From contig NC_083347.1 of assembly GCF_019175385.1 (NCBI RefSeq), positions 122,830,124 to 122,894,123 on the forward strand: a stretch of DNA of 64,000 nt. The letters are read 5' to 3'. This document shows, piece after piece, positions 45,890 through 58,209 of this stretch; the first letter of the stretch is position 1, and every line of letters begins with the position of its first letter. Under the pieces are notes generated by a model. That model searched no databases and was not told the DNA's origin. It worked only from the letters and a program-made list of their open reading frames with translations. The position numbers were made by a program, and so were the translations under genes. The DNA is from Lycium barbarum (taxonomy: Eukaryota > Streptophyta > Magnoliopsida > Solanales > Solanaceae).

Positions 45890-47586
45890 AATGAGTACGG
45901 TTACGAATACAAAGACTATGATGTCGAGATTCTGTACCATCCCGAAAAGGCAAATGTTATGGCTGATGCTCTTAGCCGTAGATCGATGGAAAGCCTGAGT
46001 GATATACGACCAGAAGGGAAAGAGATGGCCCGTGAGCCTCAGCAGTTAGCTAGCCTAGGAGTCCGAGTAGTGGACTCAGGGAGCAGCGGAGCTACTATTC
46101 AGAATTTAGCAGTTTCATCGCTAGTAGCGGAAGTAAAAGAGCGACAATGTGAGGATCCCATGCTGATGCAGTACAAAGATACACTTCCTCAGAAAGAGGA
46201 GTCGTCGTTGGATAATTCCGGAGATGGGGTTCTCCGATGCCGAGGCAGATTATGTGTCCCTGATGTGGCAGGTCTACGCCACCGGATTTTGAGAGAAGCT
46301 CATGGTTCATGTTACTCCATTCACCCCGGAGCGACGAAAATGTATCATGATCTTAAGCCCATATATATTGGTGGATAGGACGAAGAAAGATGTAGCAGAA
46401 TTTGTATCTCAATGTCCTAATTGCCAGCAAGTGAAAATCGAGCACCAAAAGCCGGGTGGATTGTTGCAAGCCATAGATATCCCAACTTGGAAGTGGGAAG
46501 TGATCAACATGGATTTCATTGTGGGATTACCTCGCTCTCGGGGTAAGTATGATTCAATATGGGTGATCGTGGATAGATTGACGAAAGCATCCCATTTTCT
46601 CCCAGTCAAAACGACGTACGCAGCAGAGGACTATGCAAGGCTATATCTCAAGGAAATCGTGCGGCTCCATGGCATACCATTGTCTATTATCACAGACAGG
46701 GGAGCACAGTTTACAGCTAAGTTCTGGAAGTCTTTTCAAGAAGGTTTGGGCACGCAAGTGAAATTTAGCACAGCATTTCATCCACAGACTGATGGACAAG
46801 CCGAGTGTACCATTCAAACTTTAGAAGAAATGCTCCGGGCGTATGTGTTAGATTTTGGCGGAAGCTGGGATGATCATTTACCCCTCATTGAATTTTCATA
46901 TAACAACAACTATCATTCTAGTATACAAATGGCTCCATACGAAGCGTTATATGGAAGGAAATGTAGATCTCCAATCGGATGGTTCGAAGTAGGAGAAGCA
47001 CAATTAGTGGGCCCTGAATTGGTCCAACAAGCAATACAAAAAGGTCAATGTGATTCGAGATCGGTTGTTGACAGCCCAAAGTCGCCAAAAGTCCTATGCG
47101 GACAACCGCCGACGAGATTTGCAGTTTCAGATTCATGATTGGGTGTTCTTGAAAGTGTCGCCAATGAAGGGGGTGATGAGATTTGGCAAGAAAGGGAAGC
47201 TAAGGCCGAGGTATATCGGACCCTACAAAATCATCTGCAAGGTGGGACAGGTAGCCTATGAACTAGAGTTTCCTTCAGAGCTTGAATCAATCCATCCAGT
47301 CTTTCATGTTTCAATGCTCCGCAAGTGTGTTGGAGATCCCACAAAGATTGTCCCGATAGATAATGTGCAAATAGCGGAAAAGTTAACTTATGAAGAAGTG
47401 CCTATTTCCATCTTAGATAGACAAGTGCGAAAGCTTCGAAACAAAGAGGTAGCTTCAGTTAAGGTCCTGTGGCGGAATAACAATCGAGAGGAAATGACAT
47501 GGGAAGCGGAAAAGAATATGCGATCCAAATACCCCCATTTATTTCAGCCCTTGGAAGAGGTCCAAGATGAGACGTCAAAATCATAA
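45890..47586 (+). pseudogene. E4 pol remnant: RNase H end, integrase, chromodomain
   Basis: Begins in the YKDYDVEILYHP tail of RNase H and continues through the HHCC finger ([12 protein letters not shown]). An apparent 2-nt gain and 1-nt loss around 46360-46385 break the frame there. The DDE core (46302-47040 frame) keeps all three acidic residues (DGQAECTIQ). An extra A at about 47040 shifts frame again. From 47050 to the stop at 47584-47586 a complete chromodomain region is open (ISILDRQVRKLRNKEV to MTWEAEKNMRSKYP). Everything 5' of this is missing, so no product is expected. Confidence 0.85.
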
Positions 47587-47692
47587 TGTATGAATGCTTT
47601 CCTTTCTGCTTTTGGGTCGTGTGTGGCCATATTTTTATGCTATTATGTTTTGGCCCTGTATGGCATTGATATTATGGGTTGTTGTGGCAGGA

Positions 47693-50518
47693 TGGTATTG
47701 ATTATCACACCGTTCCGACATGGACGGGCAGCTTGCATCTGATGCATACATGTTATGATGATGAGCATGAGTAAGACAGCATGCATTACTTCATTTATGA
47801 TTATCAGCCAGATTCAGATGTCTCATGGATGTGTTCTCATATTATTGATGTTTTCCTTTCATTATGTATGCCTCTCATACTCGGTACAATATTCGTACTG
47901 ACGTCCTTTCTTCGGGCGCTGTGTTCATGCCCACAGGTAGACAGGGAGGAGCGCTTAGCCCAGACCCCCAGTAGCTGTCAGCTGATAAATAGCACTCCAT
48001 TGTTCGGAGGTGCCTGTGACTATTCTTTTGGTGTACATTCATATATGCATATTTTGGGCATGGCGGATTCTTGTTCCGTCTATGTATTCATCATGTTAGT
48101 AGAGGCTTGTAGATACGCAGTGTGGGTTAGACGGTCTCACAAGAGGTTTTTCATATGTATGTATATTATTTTGATGGCCGAGAGGCAAAGGTATATAAAG
48201 TATTTATGTTTTACTAAATATTATTTTCTACGATTGGTATGTGAAATTGATAAAAGAGTATTAAATGAGCAAGATAAGTAGTAGAGTGAGCGGTGCTCGG
48301 TAACTAGCTCCGGTTACCCGTCGCGGCCCCTAGCTGGGTACGCAAGTGAACAAATTGGTGAGAATGACATTGATGACCCTAGTTGAGATTTTAAAGATGT
48401 TAGAGATGAGGGAAGAGGATTGCCAAGAGAAGGCAAGAGCAGTTGATGAGTATCGGAAAGGAATTACGAGCAACGAGCTAGCAAGGACTTGATGATGTCT
48501 TAGGGAAGAGTTATAAAATCCCTTAGATTGGTATTGAAGTGTTGAATAAGTGTTAAGAAGGTCCCATAAGGATTGGAGATCAAACAAATCGACGAAACGA
48601 AATTCGGGATCACTGGAAATTATACGGCCAAACATACTGGCCGTATAATTTATACGGTCCGTATGTCTGGACCGTATAATCTGTCCAGATTGGCCAACTC
48701 TCTGGACCAAACATACGGCCAGGACATACGGTCCGTAGATTTTATACGGACCGTATGTTGGTCCGTAGATTTTATACGGACCGTATGTTGGTCCGTATAT
48801 TTGGTCGGGCAGCTTTTTGCTCAATAAATGTAAGGGGACCAAGTCATTTTCATTTCATTTCCCTTTCACCCCTCTCTCTCTAAAAACATCTCTCCACATT
48901 TATGATACAAGTTTTCAAGGATATTAATCCATCAACAACATAAACAAGTGAATCAATAGTAAGAACCCATCAAGGATCATCTAAAGCCAAGAAACCCAAA
49001 TGGAGAAAAACTAGGGTTTTGCTCAAAGTGGAGTATTATCAACTAAAGCTCATTCCTACGACATCTAAGGTAAGATTCAAGCTATTTGTATGTTGTTTAA
49101 GGTAATTGAGAGTTAAAAATGCTTGGTCATTAGAAGAGAATAGCAAATAGATTATGAATGATGAATAGTGACGTTTTTTAGACATAGTTTGAATTGAGTC
49201 ATGATTGTTGTTGTATTATGGTATGAATGTATTATAAATGACGCCAAGATCATGAAATAGACATTGTATATGAACGGGCGGAGTTGGGTGTTGCGACCAT
49301 AAATAGGGATAAATGGAAGTGCATAGGGAATGTGGATAATGTAGATGATTAATGGCCATTGATGTAATATTATGAATGTATTGTTGACGTTGGGAGTTGA
49401 ATTAAGGTAGGGACAAATGTTGAATAGACAAAGGAAGTGCTGCCAATTTTCTTTAGAAATAGCGACGCGTTCTTATAGTCCATTAACGAACGATAATTTG
49501 AATTCCCTTATGAAGGTAACGACGCGATATTGAAGAAGAGCAAGTGAACGAGATTTAGCTAAGCAACCAAGGTATGTGAGGCTAGTCCTTCCTTTCTAAT
49601 GACATGAATCTTATAGCACGAAATTCTTATTCTCTCCATGAGTTCCTATAGACCGGAAAGCCAAAAGTCTATATCCATAATGTCTATTTGATATAAGAGA
49701 TATGATATGATGATGCTAGCATGATAATGATGTTATTCGTCACTTACACTCACCTTGTATATACTAGTTCCTTCAAGGTGAGGCAGAATATCAATAATTG
49801 CTCCATGGATCGGGGGATCACGACCTTACGTCACCCCGATAGAGTAAGTCGATCTTGAGCATTATGTATGTACTACGATAAGATAAACCTTTTATGATGA
49901 GCATATTATTATGAGTAATTTATGATGAGCATATCATGAGCATTTCACACCGTGCCTAGTTGGCCGGGCAGTCACCGCCAAGGCGGGCAGCTATACGGAT
50001 ACACCATGACCTCCGGGCATAGGCAGACACCACTAGTGGGCGGCATGAGTTGGTACCCGGACGCGGGAGGCCTGGACGCAGGCTATGATTATCACACCGA
50101 TCTGATCCGATATGGACGGGCAGCTTATACATTATCACACCGTACCTATATGGACGGAAGCTTATACATTCTTGCATACATGAGATGATGATGATTATGA
50201 GTAAGTCAGCACGTGCTATTTCTTCTAGAAGTTACAGTCATATATAGTTGCTCCGTATTGATGCTTCATTTATCTCATTGACATATTTTCATTGTTATGC
50301 CTTACATACTCAGTACAATATTCGTACTGACGTCCGTTTTCTTTGGACTTTGTGTTCATGCCTACAGGTAGACAGAGAGACGGCGCAGATCTATAGGAGC
50401 TATCAGCAGATTTACAAGAGCACTCCACTATTTCGGAGGTGCCAGTCGGGCTATACTTTTGTGTATATATGTATATGTCTAGTTCTCCAGTAGAGGCTCG
50501 TAGATACGCAGTGTGGGT
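47693..50518 (+). repeat. Second copy of the fused A-tail/B LTR segment
   Basis: 47693-48338 equals the last ~640 bp of an A LTR, and 48339-50518 equals the B LTR. The same fusion point (CTGGGTACGCAAGTGAAC) lies at the place seen at 30886. Palindrome array at 48619-48803, with a 30-bp unit present twice rather than three times. It ends at 50518, where element E5 begins. It shares several variants with 30243-33123 that the E2 5' LTR lacks. Confidence 0.85.
48619..48803. repeat. Palindrome array of the B LTR, second copy
   Basis: Same order of sites as 31166-31380, with one 30-bp unit fewer. Confidence 0.85.
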
Positions 50519-52601
50519 TTATACCCCATTTTAACCGGAGTTAAAGTAGAAGTACAACATATTGGAGATCCTAAATTGCTTTGTTTTAAGGAGTCGCCAC
50601 CTAATTAATTTAACGGTGAATTAGGACACCTAAATGTTAACTAAGGTAAAGCTAACTAAACCTCCGTTAATAGTCTGCTTAATCAGTGTGATTCTAGGTA
50701 AGGGTTCTATATTATCCTAAAGGGAAGGGGTTAGGCATCCTCTAGAATCTGTTACTACGGTTGTCCGGCCAAACTTAGGTTAATTAATTAATGCTAAATA
50801 GGGTGCTTTGAATTTTAAGAAAAGGGCTAGGAAAGGTTGTTAAGGTTTCAAAGAAAATATAAGGATGCTGCTTAAAATAAGATTTAGAGAAAATATAATA
50901 ATCTGCATAAAAGAAGACTTTAAATAATTTAATCAGAAGAACTGAAACCTGGGGAATTAACTATGATTTCTCCTTTAATTTAACTACCCGTTACTGCTAA
51001 TATTATCCCCACTAATCCGCTGGGATTCATCTAATGTTAAGAAAGCGAAGCAAGGCAAAGCGTTAGTCCTTCAATACAAAACAAAAATTCATAACAGAGC
51101 ATAAAATAGAGGAGGAAAGGAATTAAATGGATCGACCCATTTCATGCCAATTGCTGTGCACTGTCATTGCTGTTATGGGCCTCGGCCAAGAATCATTTTG
51201 CACAGCTGATGGGGCTGACTCGATAAGAATGTTTTGTTGGGCTTTGGCCCAACATCGAATGCGGAACAAGACGAGTCCCTCGGACTCGCACGCGGTAGTC
51301 ATGCATAAAACGAAAGGAAAAGATTAGAATATAATAGCATGAACAAGGTCAAACATGTAAAATATAAGCTCAAACACGTTAGTAGATCATGTATAGACTG
51401 CACATGAATCTCAGATTATGTATCGAAGGCGACAACTTTAGAAGATGCACACTTAATTGATTCATGTGATTTTTTTGAGTGGCGTCAGTGAATAAAGACA
51501 AACGCATACATAATGGGGATTACGCTAAACTACGGTAAACTGAGGGCCAACACAGCACATATTCAAGTGGGAGACATTTACTCACCATAATAGACATGAT
51601 AACAGTGGCTAACTAATCAAACTAATTTAACAAAATACGTAGGACATCTTGTATACACTACTGATTTGGTTACCCTAACCACATGTTGTCACATTAAAAT
51701 CATATTTGACTAACAGAAGAAACAATAATTCGAGTAAACATTTATATTACTTATTTAAGATAAATAATCATGCTTATACCGGTTAATGACTGAATTAAGC
51801 TAAATTTGAACTAAACTAACAATTAAGCAGGTATAAACGACCAATTAAAAGCAAACTAGTGGAAAATCAATGTGTGTTTAGATCAGGCTGCACCAGTATG
51901 CCAAACAAACTAAATACTTTAGATCTATTGGACAACAAAATGCAAACAAAACTAAAGCGTATTGAACTGAACCAAGACGAAGGTAACTGGAAGACACTGA
52001 TCAAACAGGGGAAATAATTACCGCTAATTGTGCTTAGTAAATTTAACGAACAGGAAACCCATCACCAGAATCTAAACATGACAAGCTAAGCAAGATTAAA
52101 GAACTGATTTCTATGGACTAAGCATCATAAACTGAATTAAACAAGTAAATCAGTCACCATAGACATGATACATCGCTCGAACAAGAAATCAAGCCACAGA
52201 GACTAGACATGATGAGCTAAACGAGCAACAAAACAACCAATTACTATAAATTAAACATATAAATGCAAAAGAAATAAAAGGGAAAGGGGAAACACCTGTT
52301 TCGGATGCAGCGAAGTGAGGCGCGGGGTCTCCGATTCACACTCGAATATTATCAAATCCGAGCTTGCGGTGCTCGGATTCACAACGACAACAAGGCAAAC
52401 AAATGCAAATTGGATCTAGTATTTTGACCCGATATTAGAACAAGATTTCGGTTGCTAAGGAAACTGATTTTTAATGAGATTTTCAGGTCGCTCATGAGCT
52501 CAAGAGATTCGAAGGTTTTCGGATTCTTGTTTTCTATTTCCAGGGATCTTCACTGCCAACCTCAACAAAAAAAAATCCCCCTTAAACGACGCAGCTAGCA
52601 A

Positions 52602-52610
52602 CTATTTATA
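52602..52610 (-). promoter_or_regulatory. TATA box of the E5 LTR
   Basis: Minus strand TATAAATAG, correctly oriented for transcription of the element and about 0.8 kb inside the LTR. No palindrome array is visible beside it. Confidence 0.55.
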
Positions 52611-53205
52611 GGGTTTTTGCTCGTGAGGAAGGGAGAGAATAACGGGGGACAGAGGGAATAGGGGTGGCAGTGAGCGTGGGGAACAGGGTATGGTGGAGGT
52701 GTGGGAGAGAGAAGTAGTGGGGTGGCAGTGGGCTTGCGATGAGGGAGAAAAAAGGGAGAGAAGAGAGATGAAGAGGGGGAGGGGCGGCGGCTGAAGAGGA
52801 AAAGGAACAAGGAACCCTAATGGTTCCTTGTTAAATGAAAAGGGCGGGTGGGTATAATTTAGGATGAGCTGGATCAGTTTATTTTGGACTGGGTATTAAA
52901 TGAATGGGCTAGTGCAATAAAACATTGACTGGTCTAAAAAATTGGGATCAAAATATGGGCTGGTCAAAAAATGTTTATGAGTTGATTGGCTACTACATTT
53001 AAATAAAAGACCAATTTGAATTACTTAATATAAAATGTGGAATTACTAATACTCGGATAATAAATTATATGCCGTCATAATAGCAGTGCAATAATATTTG
53101 AAATTCAACAGTAAGTAAATGTTGTTATCTAATTATGCGAAGATAAATGCGATGCGTGTGCGTAAGATGGTAAAAAATGCTGAAATGATAATTATAATAA
53201 TACTA

Positions 53206-53227
53206 GTAATAATAATAATAGTAACAA

Positions 53228-53260
<33 letters not shown>
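53206..53260. repeat. ATA trinucleotide microsatellite
   Basis: Imperfect run of ATA/TAA with a short break (GTAACAAA) in the E5 LTR. Confidence 0.85.
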
Positions 53261-53261
<1 letters not shown>

Positions 53262-53426
53262 GTGGTAATGACGGTAGTAAAAATAATGACAGGATAATGA
53301 AATGTCGGTATTAATAAAAGCTAATTATAGTAAAAATGCAAATAATTATTTTTTAAAGTTGCCAAAATATTAAAAGCGAAAAATAGGTATTTTGAAGGAA
53401 AGGTGGGACAAAATTGGGTGTCAACA

Positions 53427-53444
53427 ACTTGTCCCTCTTTGCTC
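53427..53444 (-). other. E5 polypurine tract
   Basis: Minus strand GAGCAAAGAGGGACAAGT abutting the LTR start. Confidence 0.75.
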
Positions 53445-54027
53445 GGTAATGATGAAAAGAGTTGTCGGGCAAAGACGTTGACTTAGTAGCCTATTTTGTC
53501 CCGGCTGAAGGATTATGGAGGACTAAGGGTAAAGAAAATTACGGCCGAACTCTGGTCTCTGAATCGCCTACATATCTCGGGATGTACGAGAATCAGGCCG
53601 TGTGTAGTTCTGGGATGACTACGACACCTATGACTGGCAACTCACGATTTGATGCGAATCTTCGCAAAAATATTGTCCCAGTGTCGAGTTATGATGACAC
53701 TAGGTATTGTGATAGAACTCTGAAAATTGAGTATGCTGAAACGTGAACAGGAAATTTGAAATTGGAGCCGAGTGTTCGAGGTAGATCTTTGACCCTTGTT
53801 GGGAAGTCTTCTCATCCTTCCCGACGTATTGCCCCAGTTCGCTGCCGAAGAAACAGTTCCACGTTGCGCTAAGGCTCCTGCGAAACTTTAAAACTAGATA
53901 AAAATGGTCAGTAAGAAAAAATATTGAAATACAGCGATGCAAGTGTGGTGCAATGCGGCTGCGAACATATGCAGGGCATTAACAAAATAATAATAAAACA
54001 AGGCAGGTGCGGTGCAATGTCTTTATG

Positions 54028-54724
54028 CGGAAATTTAAAAGGGCGGTGCATGGCCCATGTAACACATGAAAGCGATGCAAAGGGCGGTGCATAGCCCATG
54101 CAGAAATTTAAAAGGGCGGTGCATGGCCCAGGCAATATATGAAAGTGATGCAAAGGGCGGTGCGCAGCCCATGCATCATATGAAAGGCGGTGCACAGCCT
54201 TATACAGAAACTTAAAAGGGCGGTGCATGGCCCATGTAATATATGAAAGGCGGTGCTCAGCCTTATGCAGAAATTTAAAAGGGCGGTGCATGGCCCAAGT
54301 AATATATGAAAATGATGCAAAGGGCGGTGCATGGCCAATGCATCATATGAAAGGCGGTGCACAGCCTTATGCAGAAATTTAAAAGGGCGGTGCATGGCCC
54401 AGGCAATATGTGAAAATGATGCAAAGGGCGGTGCATGGCCCATGCATTATATGAAAGGCGGTGCACAACCTTATGCAAAAATTTAAAAGGGCGGTGCATG
54501 GCCCAGGTAATATATGAAAATGATGCAAAGGGCGGTGCATGGCTCATGCATTATATGAAAGGCGGTGCACATCCTTATGCAAAAATTTAAAAGGGCGGTG
54601 AATGGCCCAGGCAATATATGAAAGCGATGCAAAGGGCGGTGCGCAGCCCATGCATCATATGAAAGGCGGTGCACAGCCTTATGCAGAAATTTAAAAGGGC
54701 GGTGCATGGCCCAGGCAATATATA
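54028..54724. repeat. 104-bp tandem repeat array in the E5 3' region
   Basis: Six to seven units of about 102-105 bp, each built from two related halves around GGGCGGTGCATGGCCC and AAAGGCGGTGCACAGCC, with AATTTAAAA and CAATATATGAAA spacers. The first unit is shorter. Confidence 0.92.
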
Positions 54725-54976
54725 AAAGGCGACCGAGCTTAAAATGTCCTATTAAAGGCGGACTAGCCTAAAACGTCCAATTAAAGGTGGACAAGCCTAA
54801 TGTCATATTAAAGGCGGACAAGCCCAAATGTCATATTAAAGGCGGACAAGCCCAAATATCCAATTAAAGGCGGACAAGCCTAAATGTCCTATTAAAGGCG
54901 GACGGGCCTAAAATGTCCTATTAAAGGCGGACGAGCCTAAATCGTCCTATTAAAGGTGGACGAACCTAAAATGTGG
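54725..54976. repeat. 27-29-bp tandem repeat array in the E5 3' region
   Basis: Nine units of the form AAAGGCGGACAAGCCTAAA followed by a short TGTCCTATT tail, varying by one to three bases in length. The GGCGG start is shared with the 104-bp repeat. Confidence 0.92.
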
Positions 54977-55434
54977 TGCTTTTGCGAACAATGATGATGT
55001 GCCTTTGCAGGGCATTTGAAAGTAATAATGTAATGCAGGTGCGGTTGCTTTTGTAGTGCGGGGCATTTGAAAACAGTAGTGCAGTGCGGGGCATTTAAAG
55101 CAATAGTGCATGCACATTGTATTTGAAAGCATTTATGCAAGGCATTTGAAAGCAATAGGAAATGTTTGTGCATCGACACGTTTGAAAAATCATTTGCAAG
55201 GCTCAAGCATTAATTTGTTGCGAATCTCGCAAATTATTGATACTCGAGAGGCATAATTGTTATAATAAAGATCAAACCGTTCGACGTGCAATCCTTGCAA
55301 GGCTGCGAACATTATATATTTTGGCTTCTGCAACTTGGGAACCGTGAAACAAAGCGAGCGTCCTTTCTCCCAAGTCTTCTTTTTGCCTGATGACTCTGTT
55401 GGCCATATTCTCTTTCATGTTTCTCGATGTCGCT

Positions 55435-55660
55435 TGCGATGATGCCCTTAAAAATTGTCCCAGTTACTCGCATAAGAGGGTGTCGTTTTGCGATGATGCC
55501 CCTTAAAACTGTCCCAGTTTCTGGTATAGGAGGATATTGAGCTTTTGCGGTGATGCCCTTAAAATTTGTCCCAGTTTCTGGTATAGGAGGATATTGAGCT
55601 TTTGTGGTGATGCCCTTAAAATTTGTCCCAGTTTCTGGTATAGGAGGATGTTGCTTTTGC
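55435..55660. repeat. 55-58-bp tandem repeat array in the E5 3' region
   Basis: Four units around GATGCCCTTAAAATTTGTCC, CAGTTTCTGGTATAGGAGGA and TGAGCTTTTGCGG. The first unit is the most diverged. Confidence 0.9.
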
Positions 55661-55757
55661 GAATGACGAGACCGAGCCTGACATAGGCTGCCTATGTATC
55701 CCACTAAGGGAATCAGGTCAAGCGTAGTTCAAATTACAAAGCAGCATAAAATTGTGA

Positions 55758-55965
55758 TAGAAGGCGGTGCTCGGTCTTATGCTAAAATTTCAAAGGGGCG
55801 GTGCACAGCCCACGCAACATATAAAAGGCGGTGCTCAGCCTTATGCAGAAATTTCAAAGGGGCGGTGCACAGCCCATGCAATATATAAAAGGCGGTCAAG
55901 CCCAAAATGTCCTATTAAAGGCGGACGAGCCTAAAATGTCCTATTAAAGGCGGACTAGCCTAATT
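55758..55965. repeat. Second occurrence of the GGCGGTGC and GGCGGAC repeats
   Basis: Two units of the ~70-bp GGCGGTGC type, then three of the 27-bp type, in the same order as at 54028-54976. This suggests duplication of the block boundary. Confidence 0.85.
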
Positions 55966-56661
55966 GCAGTGCTTGATTTATGATTACTAAAATTAGTGTG
56001 GAGCGAAGAGCTTTTGCGATGCTTGATTCATATACGGTGAGACAAGTTTTGACGCAGTGCGTAATTTGCAGCAGCAAATATTCATGATGTAATGCCGAAG
56101 ATTTGGGGGCCTAGAACCCTGCCAAAATTTACATCTAAAAAGTTCCTACACTCAAAGAAATTTGTGAGTTTCAAATTTAATTAGTATTAAGTTGGCTTTG
56201 CCCCTTGCTTTATCTGAATTGCAATTGCCGACTTGATACTGTGTGATATCCTTCAAGAATAGCTAAAATATGTCCCTGCGTTACTCAAAGAAAACTTGTC
56301 AGTGCAAAATAAAACGGTTGCCTTGCAATGAACACTAGAGCTTTGGCGTTGAATCTGCATTTCTCGTGGTGATGGCATTGCAACAATCTGGTGACGCTAA
56401 TATATTGCTTGAGATCTCGATTCATGCTTTTGTCGAATAATGATAGGCCATTTGCAGAGCTGCCCCAGGGTTGCTTCGTGGGAAAATGAAATTTTCCACT
56501 ATATTAAGACCGTGTCGAAGAATGGACTGCCTACTTATCCCGAAGGAATCAGGTCAAAAGTAGTTCATAATACAAAGCTTTAGCCAAAATTACAAGAAGG
56601 AAAGTTGATCATGAGGCAAGTGGGTGGAGAATGCTAGTGACAGTAGATCCTTTCAATCATC

Positions 56662-58209
56662 TTACTTAGTTCCACGCTTCCTTTTCAAATGTCTCGGTAC
56701 CAATTTTGATGGATCACCGGTAACAATAATTGCATTTTCAACTGGAGGGCCATCATTGTTGCACAATTTATTTTGTTGCACGCTTATCTTATCCTTTTCA
56801 ATCATGTTCTGGATCTTATGCTTAAGTGCTGGGCAATTTTCTGTGTCATGACCTGGAATATTAGAGTGGTAAGCACAACTCTTGGACCAATCAAAATCTG
56901 GCGGTAGGCTTTTAGGGATCCATCCTTTCTTTGGCTTCAGGAGTCCCTTAGCTTTCATTCTCTCAAATATGCTGGTTAATGACTCTACAAACGGGGTAAA
57001 AGTGCGAAATTTTACGTGCTCTGACTGTCGTAAGCTAGACTGTGCTTGCTTGGGTTGATATTGAAAGCCTCGTTGATGAAGCGATATATGATCACGCGAA
57101 ACTTGATAGTTCTGTCGCGATTGCGGTTGATATGTAGACCTGACAGCTGAGTCGTTTCCTCTGTTTTTGTCTTGCAAGTTGTTGAATGTCTCAGCTTGAA
57201 AAGTTGTTTGTACTGATGAAGTGTCAACAATTCTTCCTGCTTGAATGCCCGCTTCTACTTTCTTTCCAACTTGAATTAGATCAGAAAAGTCACGTAACCG
57301 CGCACATAACAACTTTTCATAATATATGCCCTTTTGCATCTGGATGAAAGTTGAAATCAACTCATTCTCGGGCAATGGAGGGCATATTTTTGAAGCTTCC
57401 AATCTCCATCGGATGGCATATTCCTGAAAAGACTCATGTGGCATTATTTCTATCTCCAGCATATCATAAAGATTTGGACTAACCCCGATGTTAAATTTGA
57501 AATGTTTTACAAAGTCGCGGGCCATGTCCTCCCATGTGTACCATTTGCGAAAGTCTTGTTCTGTGTACCAATCTGATGCTAACCCTGATAGGCTCTGAAT
57601 GAACAATTTCATTCGTATGGCTTCATCTTGTCCAATTCCCATTAATCTGCTACAATAGTCCTTCAAGTGCGTAATAGGATTTCCTCTGCCATTGAAGGTG
57701 TTGAATTTTGGCACTTTGAATCCTGGCGACAACTCAACATTTGGAAGCATGCACAAGTTTTCATATCTTAAACTTTGGACATTTCTTGCCCGCATCTCTT
57801 CTTCGACAATTCTCCTTAAATTGTGAAGTTCTCTATCCGAGTCATCCCAATTGATTGCATTTGTTTCATTTCTCAATCTCTTGTATGGGCCTGCCGCTAG
57901 GTGATTTTACTGGTTTTCTGTAAAGGATGTTGCGAGTGCAGGCCTTTGAACATTAGGCAACAACGTGACTTGCAAGGTTTCTGGTTTAATAGAGAATCTT
58001 GGCGGTATATATGTAGGAGCTGGGTGAGGAGAAATAGTGAAGGAAATGTTTTGGGTCGAGCTGGAAGCTGAACTTGTGTTAGGAAGAAGGCTGAAGGTAT
58101 TTCCCAAATTGACCAACACGCTTCTTTGTACTACATTCTTCTCACTATCCTCATTTTACGCTTGCACCAATCCCACACCGATGTTGAATGATTCATATCT
58201 TTTTGCCAT
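56662..58209 (-). pseudogene. E5 gag, two in-frame stops near the start
   Basis: The frame begins MAKRYESFN at 58209 and is interrupted by TAA at 58156-58158 and 57907-57909. It is then open for 404 residues to 56662, so a full protein would be about 515 residues. It contains the Gag core of Tat/Ogre elements (FNGRGNPITHLKDYC, TWEDMARDFVKHF, MPHESFQEYAIRWR). A Cys/His motif (CAYHSNIPGHDTENC) and an LKHKIQNMIE segment lie near the end. In relatives gag is followed by protease and pol. Here the next sequence is a TGAACTAC..GACCTGATTCC 3'-UTR phrase and tandem repeats. Confidence 0.82.

Larger units (their letters stand above)
43628..47692 (+). mobile_element. Internal region of Tekay element E4, eroded
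   Basis: A leader similar to E2 up to about 43830, then about 2 kb without a recognisable gag, protease or reverse transcriptase, then the RNase H tail, integrase and chromodomain (45890-47586). It ends at 47692, before the purine tract and in mid-UTR. It is joined there to the middle of an A-type LTR. Confidence 0.75.
50519..53426 (-). repeat. 3' LTR of E5
   Basis: About 2.9 kb. The sense start at 53426 is TGTTGACACCCAATTTTGTC, typical of Tat/Ogre LTRs. The left limit is set by the break in the B LTR (GTGTGGGTT). Contains the phrase GGAGTCGCCACCTAATTAAT and a TAGGCATCCTCTAGAATC block, both common in such LTRs. An ATA microsatellite lies at about 53206-53260. Confidence 0.7.

Noticed and set aside
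53908..54707. Overlapping minus-strand frames encoding repeated peptides such as MHRPFKFLHKA
   Set aside because: They come from the 104-bp tandem repeat. The unit length is not a multiple of three, so the peptides change frame from unit to unit. This is repeat-driven openness, not a coding gene.
55312..55704. 130-codon minus-strand frame with PPIPETGTNFKGI repeats
   Set aside because: A by-product of the 55-58-bp tandem repeats in the E5 3' region.
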